A stretch of DNA of 64,000 nt. Origin: Methylobacterium pseudosasicola (lineage in GTDB: Bacteria > Pseudomonadota > Alphaproteobacteria > Rhizobiales > Beijerinckiaceae). The first letter of the stretch is position 1, and every line of letters starts with the position of its first letter. The notes below the pieces were generated by a model. The model was not told where the DNA came from. It worked only from the letters and a program-made list of their open reading frames with translations, and did not search any database. The stretch lies in NCBI RefSeq assembly GCF_900114535.1, contig NZ_FOTK01000002.1, positions 248,001 through 312,000 of the forward strand. Reading direction: 5' to 3'. Both the position numbers and the translations under genes were made by a program. This document shows positions 35,637 through 44,807 of the stretch, one piece after another.

Positions 35637-36866
35637 CTACTTCGTCGAAAGGCCGGCCACCATCGGGCAGCCGCCCTCGCTCATCGGCCGGAAGGCCTGC
35701 TCGCCGGGGATGGTCTCCAGCAGCTTGTAGAGGTCCCAGCCGCCCTTCGACTCGCCGGGCGCCTTGGCCTCGAACAGGTACATCGGGTGGATCTTGCGCC
35801 CGTCGGGGCGGATATAGCCCTTGCCGAACAGCGGGTCGTCGGTGGGCAGCTCCTTCATCTTGGCGACCACCGCGGCGCCGTCCTTGGCGGATTTCAGGGC
35901 CTCCACCGCCTTGAGGTAGTGGAGCAGGCCGGCATACACGCCGGCCTGGTAGGCGGTCGGCTTCTTGCCCGGCATGCGCTGCTCGAACCGGGCCGCGAAG
36001 GCGCGCGTGCCGTCATTCATGTCCCAGTAGAACGGCGCGGTGAATTCCAGCCCCTGCGCCACCTCCAGGCCGAGCGCGTGGATGTCGGTGTCGGCGATGA
36101 GCAGGGCCGCGATCTTCTGCCCGCCCTGGCGGATGCCGAACTCGTGGGCCTGCTTGATCGCCGTGGCGGCGTCGAGCCCGGCATCGGCCAGGCCGATCAC
36201 CTGCGCGCCCGAGGCCTGCGCCTGGAGCAGGAACGAGGAGAAGTCCGGGTTCGGGAACGGCGTGCGCACCCCGCCCACGATCGTGCCGCCATTCTTCTCG
36301 ACCACCGCCTTGGTGTCGCGCTCCAGGGCGAGGCCGAAGGCGTAGTCGGCGGTGATGAAGTACCAGGTCTTGCCGCCGCGCTTGAGCAGGGCCTTGCCGG
36401 TGCCGTTGGCGAGGGCGGCGGTGTCGTAGGTCCAGTGCACGGTGTTGGGGGTGCAGGCTGGGCCGGTCAGGTCGGCGGTGCCGCCGCCGGAATTCACGAA
36501 GGCCTTGTTCTTCTCCTTCGTGATCTGCGCGATGGCGAGCGCCACCGAGGAGGTCGGCACGTCGAACACCGCGTCGACGCCATCGCGGTCGTACCATTGC
36601 CGGGCGACCGAGGCGCCGACATCGGGCTTGTTCTGGTGGTCGGCGGCCACGACCTCGACCTTCAGCCCGTGCGTCTCCGGCTTGAAATCCTCCACCGCCA
36701 TGCGGGCGGCCACCACCGCGCCCTCCCCGGTGGAATCGAAGTAGACGCCGGAGCGGTCATTCAGCACGCCGATCTTCACCGGCACGAGATCGGCCGCCAA
36801 GGCCGCCCCGGCCCCGAGCGCGCAGAGAAGCCCCGTCAGTGCCGCGACGCGGTGGCGGACCGTCAT
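35637..36866 (-). CDS. ABC transporter substrate-binding protein, branched-chain amino-acid type
   Basis: 409 residues with a signal peptide ending ALAADL, from ATG 36866 with GGGAGTG upstream. A type I periplasmic-binding fold (Peripla_BP_6) begins VKIGVLNDRSGVYFDSTGEGAV. Later segments are FDVPTSSVALAIAQITKEKNKAF and TWYFITADYAFGLALERD. This clade is often tied to aromatic or organic-acid uptake rather than amino acids. No permease or ATPase genes are adjacent, so it either uses distant ABC parts or is an orphan receptor for the catabolic run upstream. Confidence 0.92.
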   Translation of the reverse strand: MTVRHRVAALTGLLCALGAGAALAADLVPVKIGVLNDRSGVYFDSTGEGAVVAARMAVEDFKPETHGLKVEVVAADHQNKPDVGASVARQWYDRDGVDAVFDVPTSSVALAIAQITKEKNKAFVNSGGGTADLTGPACTPNTVHWTYDTAALANGTGKALLKRGGKTWYFITADYAFGLALERDTKAVVEKNGGTIVGGVRTPFPNPDFSSFLLQAQASGAQVIGLADAGLDAATAIKQAHEFGIRQGGQKIAALLIADTDIHALGLEVAQGLEFTAPFYWDMNDGTRAFAARFEQRMPGKKPTAYQAGVYAGLLHYLKAVEALKSAKDGAAVVAKMKELPTDDPLFGKGYIRPDGRKIHPMYLFEAKAPGESKGGWDLYKLLETIPGEQAFRPMSEGGCPMVAGLSTK

Positions 36867-36998
36867 GTCTCACTCCCTGTTTTTTTGGACCCGGCGGCGT
36901 TGTTCGCCGCTCGGGATATCCGAATTCAGTCTAGGTGGACCGGATCGGGGCCGATACGGGCGGATGAGAGGATGCCGGCAATCCGTCAGGGCCTCCCA

Positions 36999-37883
36999 TC
37001 ACCCCCGCGGCGCCAGCCCGAAGATCGCCCGCGCCTCGTCGGGCGTGGCCGGCTCGCGATCGAGATGGGCGAGCAGGCTCACGGCCTTCGCCACCAGGGC
37101 GGCGTTGCTCGGGGCGAGCACGCCCCGGGACAGGTACAGGTTGTCCTCCAGCCCGACCCGGACATTGCCGCCCATGCCGGCGGCCACCGCCAGCATCGGG
37201 AATTCCTCCCGGCCGATGCCGAAGGCTGACCAGATCGCGTCCTCGGGCAGCCGGGCGCGCATCGCCACCAGGGCCTCCGGGGTCGCGGGCGCCCCCCAGG
37301 GGATGCCGAGGCAGATCTGGAACAGGGGCGGCCGCGCCAGATGCCCCTCGCTGATCAGGTGCCGGGCCAACTCGATCTGGCCGAGATCGAACACCTCGAT
37401 CTCCGGCCTCACCCCGGCCTCGCGGATCTGCGCCGCCATGGCTCGCAGGTGGGCGGGCGTGTTGAGGAACAGGTGCTCGCTGAAATTCATCGTGGCGATG
37501 TCGAGGGTGCAGATCTCCGGGCGCAGCGCCGAGACGTGCCGGGTGCGGGTCTCGGGCGCCACGAAGGTGGTGCCGGGGCCGGCCACAGCCGGATCGGGGT
37601 CGCCGGGCACGAACCGGCCCCCGGCCCCGGTCGTGAGATTGAGGATCACGGACTCGTTCTGCTCGCGGATCCGCTCGACCACCTCGCGGTAATGGGCGAG
37701 CTCCATGCTGGGCGCGGCGGTCTCGGGATCGCGGACATGGATGTGGACCACCGCGGCCCCGGCAGAGGCCGCCTCCAGGGCCGATTGCGCGATGGCCTTC
37801 GGGCTCACCGGCACCGCCGGGTTTTTTCGGGGCGTGTCGAACGAGCCCGTGAGGGCGCAGGTGATGACGGTCGTCCGGGACAT
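36999..37883 (-). CDS. Beta-keto acid cleavage enzyme (BKACE family)
   Basis: A 294-residue TIM barrel. It begins VITCALTGSFDTPRKNPAVPVSPKAIAQSALEAASAGAAVVHIHVRDPE, with the zinc-binding HIHVRD. LTTGAGG and PEIEVFDLGQI are further family segments. BKACE enzymes condense a beta-keto acid with acetyl-CoA to give acetoacetate and a new CoA ester; known examples act on 3-keto-5-aminohexanoate and 3-dehydrocarnitine. The neighbouring 3-hydroxyacyl-CoA dehydrogenase-like gene could supply the keto acid. The true substrate is not known. Confidence 0.93.
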   Translation of the reverse strand: MSRTTVITCALTGSFDTPRKNPAVPVSPKAIAQSALEAASAGAAVVHIHVRDPETAAPSMELAHYREVVERIREQNESVILNLTTGAGGRFVPGDPDPAVAGPGTTFVAPETRTRHVSALRPEICTLDIATMNFSEHLFLNTPAHLRAMAAQIREAGVRPEIEVFDLGQIELARHLISEGHLARPPLFQICLGIPWGAPATPEALVAMRARLPEDAIWSAFGIGREEFPMLAVAAGMGGNVRVGLEDNLYLSRGVLAPSNAALVAKAVSLLAHLDREPATPDEARAIFGLAPRG

Positions 37884-37921
37884 GTTTTTCTCCCTGGCCC
37901 TGTTCCTGATGCTGCAGGGTT

Positions 37922-38032
37922 TTCCCCTTCCCCTTGCGGGGAGGGGTTAGGGGTGGGGGTCGTGCAGACGGCACCTAGCCGCTCGATCCTGAGCCACCCC
38001 CACCTCCGGCTCCTCCCCGCAAGGAGGGAGGA
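37922..38032. repeat. GC-rich palindromic intergenic repeat, family 2 copy 1
   Basis: CCTTGCGGGGAGGGGTTAGG at the left is mirrored by CCTCCGGCTCCTCCCCGCAAGG at the right, with GGTGGGGGTCGTGCA inside. The same unit occurs at 60111-60217 between bchI and hemA. Here it separates the BKACE gene from the SDR gene. Confidence 0.8.
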
Positions 38033-38077
38033 GAGCGTGCCTTGACCCACGATGGGCGAGCTCGGGGGCTGAGCCAG

Positions 38078-38836
38078 CTATAGCGCCCCGCCGTCCACCG
38101 TGATGGTCTCGCCTGTGATGTAGGCAGCCCCCGCGGCCAGGAAAAAAATCGTCTCGGCGATGTCCTCGGGCCGGGCCATGCGGCGCAGCATCGTGTGCTG
38201 CACGGTGGCGGCCTTGCGCGCCTCCGGCCAGGGCTCGGTCCACGGGGTGGCGACGAGGCCCGGAGCGACGGCGTTGACCCTCACCTCCGGGGCGAGCGCC
38301 CGGGCGAGGCTGCGGGTCAGGTTGATCAGCCCGGCCTTGCTGGCCGAATAGGCGATCGAGGAGCCCCGCCGCCCGAGCCCGGCCACCGAGGCGGTGTTGA
38401 CGATCGCCCCGCCGCTTTCTTTCAGACTGGCCGCCGCGGCCCGCGAGCAGCGGTACGGGCCGATCAGGTTGGTCGCCAGAATCGTCTGCCAAAACTCTTC
38501 CGTCATCGCGTCGAGATCCTCGAAGGCGATCGGCTCGGTGGTGCCGGAGGTCCCGGCATTGTTGACCAGCACGTCGAGGCCGCCGAGCGCCGCGATCCCG
38601 GCCGCCACCATCGCCTCGGCGGCGCCGGGCTGGGACACGTCCCCGGGGAGTGCCATCACGGCCAGGCCCTCTCCGGCGAGACGTTCGGCCTCCGCGGGGC
38701 CGCGGGGATCGTCGGGCAGGTGATTCAGGGCCACGCTGGCGCCGTTGCGGGCGAACAGCGTCACCGTCGCCAGCCCGATGCCCGAGGAGGCGCCGGTGAC
38801 GAGGATGCGCCGTCCGGACAGGTCCGCGCCGATCAT
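38078..38836 (-). CDS. Short-chain dehydrogenase/reductase
   Basis: 252 residues, classical SDR. It has the NAD(P)-binding TGASSGIG at 14-21, NNAG, the catalytic Ser in NTASVAG and YSASK (YxxxK). It ends GETITVDGGAL. The 4-bp overlap with the 3-hydroxyacyl-CoA dehydrogenase-like gene shows they are one operon, acting on a hydroxy or keto intermediate. Confidence 0.93.
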   Translation of the reverse strand: MIGADLSGRRILVTGASSGIGLATVTLFARNGASVALNHLPDDPRGPAEAERLAGEGLAVMALPGDVSQPGAAEAMVAAGIAALGGLDVLVNNAGTSGTTEPIAFEDLDAMTEEFWQTILATNLIGPYRCSRAAAASLKESGGAIVNTASVAGLGRRGSSIAYSASKAGLINLTRSLARALAPEVRVNAVAPGLVATPWTEPWPEARKAATVQHTMLRRMARPEDIAETIFFLAAGAAYITGETITVDGGAL

Positions 38837-39783
38837 GTGCCCTCCATCCGGCCGATCCCGGCCATCGCCGTCTTGAGTGCCAAGAGCTTGCGGTCGCGCT
38901 CGCGGAACAGCTCCGCCGGCTCGCGCCCGCCCCAGTCGAAATAGCCCCGGCCGGCCATCACCCCGGTCCGGCCCTCGGCGCAGAGCGCGTCCAGGGTGTC
39001 CGACCGGGTCCGGGGTAGCGGCGGCGCGTAGCTGGCATTCGCCAGGGCGCGCTGGGTCAGTTCGAGCCCGGTGAAATCGGCCTTGGCGAGGTGGCCGAGG
39101 ATCGGGATGCGTAAGCTGAGCCCGTGGATGATCGCGTCATCGATGTCGCGCGGCGCGGCGATGCCCTCGTCCAGCAGCCGGAACACCTCGGCGCTGATCG
39201 CCGACTGGATCCGGTTGGCGACGTAGCCGGGGATGAAGCGCTTGAGCACGATCGGCACTTGGCCGAGGCCGAGCACGAGGTCGCGCATCGCCGCGATCAC
39301 CGCCGGATCCGTGCCGGGACCCGGGACCACGTCCACGAGGTCGACGATGTAGGGCGGCGTGTACCAGTGCATGACCAGCGCCCGGGCCTGCCGGGCCTCG
39401 GGGATCAGCGGGAAGACATCGAGATAGCTGGTGTTGCTGGCCAGGATCGTATCTGCGGCGCAGAGCCGGTCGAGCGCGGCGAACAGGGCCCGCTTGGCCT
39501 CCGGGTTCTCGGTGATCGCCTCGATGACCAGGCTGGCCCCCGCCACCGCCGGTTCGAGGTCCGCCTCGATCCGGACGGCCTGGGCGAGCCGCGCGGAATC
39601 CCAACCCTCCGGGGCGGCGCCCGCCTCCTGCAGGGTCGCCAGCGCCGAGTCCATGAGCGCCGGCACCCGGGCGCGGGTCTGCGCATCCGTGTCGGTGATC
39701 CGCACGGCATGCCCGTGGAGCGCCAGCACCAAGGCGATGCCGTGGCCCATCAGGCCGCCGCCGACGATCGCGATCTCCGCCAT
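38833..39783 (-). CDS. 3-hydroxyacyl-CoA/carnitine dehydrogenase-like NAD enzyme
   Basis: 316 residues. A Rossmann domain (IAIVGGGLMGHGIALVLALHGHAV) is followed by EAITENPEAKRALFAALDR and SNTSYLDVF with the catalytic region HWYTPPYIVDLVDVVPGPGT. The C-terminal 3HCDH domain follows (FIPGYVANRIQSAISAEVFRLLDEGIA). Replacement of the usual HFFNP by HWYTPP is seen in relatives acting on free hydroxy acids, such as L-carnitine dehydrogenase. Together with BKACE this suggests oxidation of a beta-hydroxy acid then cleavage. GGGAGA precedes ATG 39783. Confidence 0.88.
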   Translation of the reverse strand: MAEIAIVGGGLMGHGIALVLALHGHAVRITDTDAQTRARVPALMDSALATLQEAGAAPEGWDSARLAQAVRIEADLEPAVAGASLVIEAITENPEAKRALFAALDRLCAADTILASNTSYLDVFPLIPEARQARALVMHWYTPPYIVDLVDVVPGPGTDPAVIAAMRDLVLGLGQVPIVLKRFIPGYVANRIQSAISAEVFRLLDEGIAAPRDIDDAIIHGLSLRIPILGHLAKADFTGLELTQRALANASYAPPLPRTRSDTLDALCAEGRTGVMAGRGYFDWGGREPAELFRERDRKLLALKTAMAGIGRMEGT

Positions 39784-39793
39784 GGTGTCTCCC

Positions 39794-40819
39794 TCAGACC
39801 GTCGCGATCGGCGTCGTCGGCGAGCCGACCGCGCCCGGCAGGCGGAGCGGCGGCGCGGTGAGCAGGAAGCGGTTGCGCCCCTGGGTGCGCAGCCAGTCGG
39901 CGAGCGGCGTCAGGTGCCACAACTCGCCGAGATTGACCCCGAGCTTGAACAGGCAGTGCTCGTGGAGCGGCAGGGTCGCGCAGCAGGCCGGCCCCGCCCC
40001 GGCCGGATAGGCCTCGACGGCGTAGTTGTCGGCGATCAGCGCGCAAAGCCCCGAGCGGGTGATCCAGTCGAGGAGCCGCGGGTCCCGGCCGTCGAGCCCG
40101 GCGCAGAGGTTGTGGACCTGCTTCGGATCGGGCTCCCCGCCCATGGCGATCAGCCGCTCGGCGAAGCCGGTGTGCAGGCAGACCATGTCGCCGGGCTCGA
40201 TCACGACGCCGTCGGCCTCGATGATGCTGGCGAGCTGATCGTAGCCGACCTTGGCCTTGGCGTCGCCGAGATGGGCGCGCAGGTCGATCATCACGGCGCG
40301 GCCCTGCATGCCCACCTCGGCCAGGCGCTCGATCCCGAGTTTTTTCGCCCGGGATGGCTGGTCGGCGGCCTCCGGTGTGCTCGGCCCGACGATGTCCCGG
40401 CCGCCGCGAAAACCGTTGTAGAAGGTCGGGCCTGAGCCCGTGCCGTCCGCATCGAACAGCGAGCCGACATGGGCGAGCGAATCCCACTGCGTCGAGTATT
40501 GCAGGTGGATCAGCGCGCGGTCGTCGCAGATCACGTCGGTGGCGCCGTCGACCTCCTCGCAGACCGGGAAGTTCATGTTCGGCCGGCCATTGGCCCGCCG
40601 GGTCGGGGTGATCTGCGGCGGGTGGCGACGCGGGTTGAGGACGTTGCCGCCGGGCAGGTCCAGGGGCAGGCTGAGGCAGAAGGTCAGGCCCTCGCGCACC
40701 TCGGCGACGCCCTGGCGGACCTTCTCGGGGGTGAGGAGGTTCAGGCGCCCAAGCTCGTCGTCGGGTCCGAAATCCCCCCAGGTCGAGCCCTCGGGGCGCC
40801 GGGTCCAGCGCAGGCTCAT
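39794..40819 (-). CDS. Cyclase family protein (kynurenine formamidase-like fold)
   Basis: 341 residues. Family residues are LQYSTQWDSLAHVG (metal-binding HxGxHxD equivalents, here QWDSLAH), LHTGFAE and ADNYAVEAYP. LHEHCLFKLGVNLGELWHL near the C-terminus is diagnostic of the 'cyclase' amidohydrolase-like family. These enzymes use manganese or zinc to hydrolyse amides or lactones. It is the first gene of the minus-strand catabolic run, 10 bp before the dehydrogenase. The substrate is unknown. Confidence 0.88.
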   Translation of the reverse strand: MSLRWTRRPEGSTWGDFGPDDELGRLNLLTPEKVRQGVAEVREGLTFCLSLPLDLPGGNVLNPRRHPPQITPTRRANGRPNMNFPVCEEVDGATDVICDDRALIHLQYSTQWDSLAHVGSLFDADGTGSGPTFYNGFRGGRDIVGPSTPEAADQPSRAKKLGIERLAEVGMQGRAVMIDLRAHLGDAKAKVGYDQLASIIEADGVVIEPGDMVCLHTGFAERLIAMGGEPDPKQVHNLCAGLDGRDPRLLDWITRSGLCALIADNYAVEAYPAGAGPACCATLPLHEHCLFKLGVNLGELWHLTPLADWLRTQGRNRFLLTAPPLRLPGAVGSPTTPIATV

Positions 40820-41131
40820 GCGCGCCTTCCCCGCGACCGCAGGCGCGTCGCCGGAATCCGGGGCCGCGGCCCGGGGCGAACCCCGGCCGCGGCCGAGTGT
40901 GCGTTCCTCACCTGTCCGTCGCCCTTCTTCGAGGCCGTCGGGCTCGCATGTCGCGAAGCCGACTCGAGCCTAGGACGGCGCGGCGCGAGTCGATACCCCA
41001 TGCGGAAAACGACTCGGCCGAAACGTCACCGGCCGATCCCGACGCCGGCCTTGTGATCGGGCTTGGTGCGGATACAGTCCGTCCCGAGCCCGCGGCTAAA
41101 AAATGCGGGCCTTGGGATTGAGGAATCGTCG
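40820..41131. other. Divergent intergenic region, no gene seen
   Basis: 312 bp between the cyclase-led minus-strand run and the plus-strand run. It must hold promoters in both directions. The only visible structure is a short A-run (CTAAAAAATGCGGG near 41096) and G/C-rich half-palindromes. No regulator gene lies here, which is unusual for two divergent catabolic operons. Confidence 0.4.
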
Positions 41132-41347
41132 ATGCCCGAGACCGCGCGCGCCGCCGGGCCGATCCGGATCGGGGTGATCGCCGAGGCGCAGTCGGTGGCC
41201 GGTGCCGCGATCCCGAAGGCGGTCCAGCTTGGTGCCGGCGGGCGCCAGATCCAGGTCGCGACCTACGACGACACGAGCGCCGCCTTCGACGCGGTCCGGG
41301 CGTTCCCGCGTGCGGTTTCCGGTCCCGGAGATTGTCCACGGCTGTAG
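41132..41347 (+). pseudogene. Truncated remnant of an ABC substrate-binding protein gene
   Basis: 71 residues from ATG 41132. PIRIGVIAEAQSVAGAAIPKAVQL and QIQVATYDDTSAAFDAVRAF match the first strand, helix and second strand of a Peripla_BP_6 substrate-binding protein. Between them the usual 'aaDEINAAGGVNG' piece is shortened. After AVRAF the reading frame departs into PRAVSGPGDCPRL and stops. Some 300 residues and any signal peptide are missing. It is best read as a decayed gene that once preceded the acyl-CoA dehydrogenase operon. Confidence 0.6.
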
Positions 41348-41491
41348 CCGCAGGGGAGGCGGGCGCCGGCCCGCGCGCAGCCCTCATCGCACCATTTAGA
41401 AGGGCCGCGCTCCAAAAACGAAGGGGTGGGTTGAACGGACCGGATCATCGCGGCGGCGCAGCCGGCGCTGGGCCAGAGCGGAGCGGATGCC

Positions 41492-42727
41492 GTGGATTTC
41501 GACCTCTCCCCGTCTCAGACGCAGTGGCTGACCCGGGTCCGCACCTTCATCGCCGACGTGATCCGGCCCGCCGCCGCTGCGGTGGCGGCCGAGCGGGCGG
41601 CGAGCCGCGAACCCTCGCCCACCCTGGAGCGGCTGAAGGACAAGGCCCGCGGGGAAGGTCTGTGGAACCTGTTCCTGCCGCCCTCCCCCGAGCACGATAC
41701 GGATGCGTATCGCGGCGCCGGCCTGACCAACCTCGATTACGCGCTCTGCGCCGAGGAGATGGGCAAGGTCGGGATCGCCTCGGAATGCTTCAACTGCGCG
41801 GCGCCGGACACCGGCAACATGGAGGTGCTGCACCGCTACGGCAGCCCGGAGCAGAAGGCACGCTGGCTGCGACCGCTGATGGACGGGCAGATCCGCTCGG
41901 CCTTCCTGATGACCGAGCCCGACGTCGCCTCCTCGGACGCCACCAACATCGAGACCGCGCTCCGCCGGGATGGCGACCAGTACGTCATCGACGGGCGCAA
42001 ATGGTGGTCGACGGGCGTCGGCGATCCGCGCTGCAAGATCGCGATCCTGATGGGCAAGACCGATCCGGACGCCCCCCGGCACCGGCAGCAATCGCAGATC
42101 CTGGTGCCGATGGATGCGCCCGGCCTGCGCGTCGAGCGGCTGCTGCCGGTCTTCGGCTACGTGGACGCGCCCAAGGGCCACGGCGAGGTGGTTCTGGAGA
42201 CCGTGCGCGTCCCGGTCGAGAACCTGATCCTCGGCGAGGGGCGCGGCTTCGAGATCGCGCAGGGGCGGCTCGGGCCGGGACGCATCCACCATTGCATGCG
42301 CACCATCGGGGTGGCCGAGACGGCGCTCGAGGCCATGGCCCGGCGCCTGGTCTCGCGGGTCGCCTTCGGCAAGCGCATCAGTGAGCAATCGGTCTGGGAG
42401 CAGCGGGTCGCGGAGGCGCGGATCGACATCGAGATGACCCGGCTGCTCTGTCTCAAGGCCGCCGACATGATGGATAAGGTCGGCGCCAAGGGCGCCAAGC
42501 TCGAGATCGCCATGATCAAGGTCGCCGCGCCGCGGATCGCCCTCAAGGTGATCGACGACGCGATCCAGGCCCATGGCGGCGCCGGCGTGTCCGAGGATTT
42601 CGGACTGGCCAAGATGTACGCCCATATCCGCACCCTGCGGCTGGCCGACGGGCCGGACGAGGTGCACAACCGCTCCATCGCCCGACTCGAATTCGGGCGC
42701 TACACCAATGCCCGGGAGGGTACATGA
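41492..42727 (+). CDS. Acyl-CoA dehydrogenase, ACAD10/11-like
   Basis: 411 residues, GTG start at 41492 ([12 protein letters not shown]). Family segments: [49 protein letters not shown] (FAD/substrate region), [20 protein letters not shown], and the late [19 protein letters not shown]. The W-x-S/TG and RCK residues are typical of the ACAD10/11 branch. It overlaps an APH-like kinase gene by 4 bp. In ACAD10/11 and the bacterial LvaC/LvaA pair, kinase and dehydrogenase act together to remove a 4-hydroxyl group via a phosphate ester. Confidence 0.93.
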   Translation: MDFDLSPSQTQWLTRVRTFIADVIRPAAAAVAAERAASREPSPTLERLKDKARGEGLWNLFLPPSPEHDTDAYRGAGLTNLDYALCAEEMGKVGIASECFNCAAPDTGNMEVLHRYGSPEQKARWLRPLMDGQIRSAFLMTEPDVASSDATNIETALRRDGDQYVIDGRKWWSTGVGDPRCKIAILMGKTDPDAPRHRQQSQILVPMDAPGLRVERLLPVFGYVDAPKGHGEVVLETVRVPVENLILGEGRGFEIAQGRLGPGRIHHCMRTIGVAETALEAMARRLVSRVAFGKRISEQSVWEQRVAEARIDIEMTRLLCLKAADMMDKVGAKGAKLEIAMIKVAAPRIALKVIDDAIQAHGGAGVSEDFGLAKMYAHIRTLRLADGPDEVHNRSIARLEFGRYTNAREGT

Positions 42728-43782
42728 GCGGCCCCGACGCCTTCTCCGGCGTGAAGCCGGTCGAGCCGCGCCATCGGATCGACGAGGCGCGGCTGGCCGC
42801 CTGGCTCGCCGAGCATGTCCGCGACTACGCCGGTCCCCTCACCGTGCAGCAGTTCCGCGGCGGCCAGTCGAACCCGACCTACCGGCTGGAGACGCCCGGC
42901 CAGGCCTACGTGCTGCGGCGCAAGCCGTTCGGGCCGCTCCTGCCCTCGGCGCACGCGGTGGAGCGTGAGTTCCGGGTGATCGGCGCGCTCTACGGCGAGG
43001 GCTTTCCGGTTCCGCGGCCCTTCGCACTCTGCGAAGACGAAACCATCATCGGCGCGGCGTTCTACGTGATGGAGGCCGTGGGCGGCACCGTGCACTGGGA
43101 CGGCACCCTGCCGGGCCTCGACCCGCATGGCCGGCACCGGCACTACGCCACCATGATCGCGACGCTCGCCCGCCTCCACGCGATCGACCCGGAGGCGGCG
43201 GGGCTCGCCGATTACGGGAAGCCCGGCAACTACTTCGCCCGGCAGGTCGATCGCTGGACCCGCCAGTACCGCGCCGCCGAGGACGGCCGGCTGGAGGATG
43301 TCGAGCGCCTGATCGCGTGGCTGCCCAAGACCGTGCCCGAGCAGCAGGGCGCCGCCATCGTCCACGGCGATTACCGCCTCGACAACCTGATCTTTTCTAC
43401 TGACGGCGGCGTCAGCGCGGTGCTCGATTGGGAGCTGTCGACGCTGGGCGATCCGCTCGCCGATTTCAGCTACCTGCTGATGCATTGGGAGCTACCCGCG
43501 GACGGCCGCAGTTCGCTCGGCGGCCTCGACCTGCCGGCGCTCGGCATCCCGACCCGGGACGAGGCGGTGGCGCTCTACTGCCGGGCCGCCGGCCGGGCGG
43601 ACCTGCCCGACCTCGACTGGTACTTCGCCTACAACCTGTTCCGGCTCGTCGGCATCCTCCAGGGCGTGGCCGCCCGCGCCAAGGCCGGCAACGCCGCGAG
43701 CGAGCACGCCGCCGCCATGGCGGCGCGAGTGCCCAAACTCGCCGCCTCGGCCTGGGCCTTCGCCGAGCGCGCGGGGGCCTGA
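42724..43782 (+). CDS. APH-family phosphotransferase, hydroxyacyl-CoA kinase candidate
   Basis: 352 residues. The kinase fold opens with [15 protein letters not shown] and [22 protein letters not shown] (ATP-binding Lys/Arg region). The catalytic loop is [12 protein letters not shown] (Brenner motif HGDxxxxN) and the metal site is [16 protein letters not shown]. It is not a drug-resistance enzyme: the FGPLLPSAH motif and the fused or adjacent acyl-CoA dehydrogenase mark the ACAD10/11-LvaA type. The ATGA overlap couples it to that gene. Substrate is inferred, not shown. Confidence 0.9.
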   Translation: MSGPDAFSGVKPVEPRHRIDEARLAAWLAEHVRDYAGPLTVQQFRGGQSNPTYRLETPGQAYVLRRKPFGPLLPSAHAVEREFRVIGALYGEGFPVPRPFALCEDETIIGAAFYVMEAVGGTVHWDGTLPGLDPHGRHRHYATMIATLARLHAIDPEAAGLADYGKPGNYFARQVDRWTRQYRAAEDGRLEDVERLIAWLPKTVPEQQGAAIVHGDYRLDNLIFSTDGGVSAVLDWELSTLGDPLADFSYLLMHWELPADGRSSLGGLDLPALGIPTRDEAVALYCRAAGRADLPDLDWYFAYNLFRLVGILQGVAARAKAGNAASEHAAAMAARVPKLAASAWAFAERAGA

Positions 43783-43783
43783 G

Positions 43784-44566
43784 ATGGATCTCGCCGGCCG
43801 CGTCGTCGCCGTCACCGGAGCCGCAAGGGGCATCGGCCGGGCGCTCGCCGAGGCCGCGCAGGCCCGGGGCGCCCGCGTCGTCGCCCTTGACCGGGACGGC
43901 GCCGGGGCGGCGGTCGTCGCCGCCCGGCTCGGCGGCCACGCCTTCGCCCTCGACGTGGCGGATGCCGCGGCCGTCGCTGAAATCCTGGCCCGGATCGAGG
44001 CCGAGATCGGGCCGATCGCCCTGTACTGCTCCAATGCCGGCATCCTGGAGCGCGACCCCGATCCCGGGCTCGCGACCTCGGCCGATCCGGCGAGCTGGGA
44101 CCGCGCCTGGTCGGTGAACGTGATGGGCCATGTCCACGCGGCGCGGGTGCTGGTCCCGCTCTGGCTCGCCCGGGGCGGAGGCGCTTTCCTCGGCACGGTC
44201 TCGGCGGCCGGATTGCTCAGCCAGATCGGCAGCGCCACCTATTCGGCCACCAAGCACGCCGCCCTTGCCTTCCTGGAACACCTCGCCATCGCGCATGCCG
44301 AGGACGGCATCCGGGTCGCCGCCCTGTGCCCGCAGGGCGTCGACACCGCCATGCTGGGGGCCGCCAGCGCCGCCGCCCGCGACGGCGTGCTGTCGCCCGC
44401 ATCCGTGGCCGAGGCGGCCTTCGACGGGCTGGCGGTGGGCCGGTTCCTGATCCTGCCGCATCCGCAGGTCGCGGACTACGCCCGCCGCCGGGCCGACGAC
44501 CCCGAACGCTGGCTCGCCGGCATGGCGCGCCTGCGCCGGTCGATGCTGGCGGAGCCGGAGCTGTGA
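43784..44566 (+). CDS. Short-chain dehydrogenase/reductase
   Basis: 260 residues. TGAARGIG at 11-18, SNAG at 84-87, Ser in VSAAGLL and catalytic YSATK. The C-terminus (LILPHPQVADYARRRADDPERWLAGMARLR) is typical of SDRs found with ACAD10/11-like genes. It begins 1 bp after the kinase stop, so it is in the same operon. A role in oxidising the resulting 3-hydroxyacyl-CoA is possible. Confidence 0.92.
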   Translation: MDLAGRVVAVTGAARGIGRALAEAAQARGARVVALDRDGAGAAVVAARLGGHAFALDVADAAAVAEILARIEAEIGPIALYCSNAGILERDPDPGLATSADPASWDRAWSVNVMGHVHAARVLVPLWLARGGGAFLGTVSAAGLLSQIGSATYSATKHAALAFLEHLAIAHAEDGIRVAALCPQGVDTAMLGAASAAARDGVLSPASVAEAAFDGLAVGRFLILPHPQVADYARRRADDPERWLAGMARLRRSMLAEPEL

Positions 44567-44615
44567 CGATGGCTGGCGTCGAACAATCGGACCGCCGGCC
44601 GAGCGTGACGCAAAT

Positions 44616-44711
44616 CCCCTCTCCCGTGCGGGAGAGGGACAGGGTGAGGGGTGCGACCTCTCCGGACAAACCTGATCCCTCGCCCCAGCCCTCTCCCGCA
44701 CGGGAGAGGGG
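44616..44711. repeat. GC-rich palindromic intergenic repeat, family 3 copy 1
   Basis: The arms 44616-44638 and 44689-44711 (CCCTCTCCCGYRCGGGAGAGGG type) are near-perfect inverted repeats. On the minus strand it would encode GEGSGLSGEVAPL, recalling the coding element of copies A and B, but here it lies between two genes. Confidence 0.8.
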
Positions 44712-44807
44712 CCGTGTCGCGGACTTCAATGGTTCGGGCGTGACCATCGGAGCCCGCGGAATGAGGAGGGCGGGCGCCTGCCGCCCCATTCAGAGCCGAG
44801 CCGCCCC

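Noticed and set aside
42724..43782. Aminoglycoside resistance kinase
   Set aside because: The HGD motif is shared by the whole APH superfamily. The overlap with an ACAD10/11-like gene and the FGPLLPSAH motif point to acyl-CoA metabolism.
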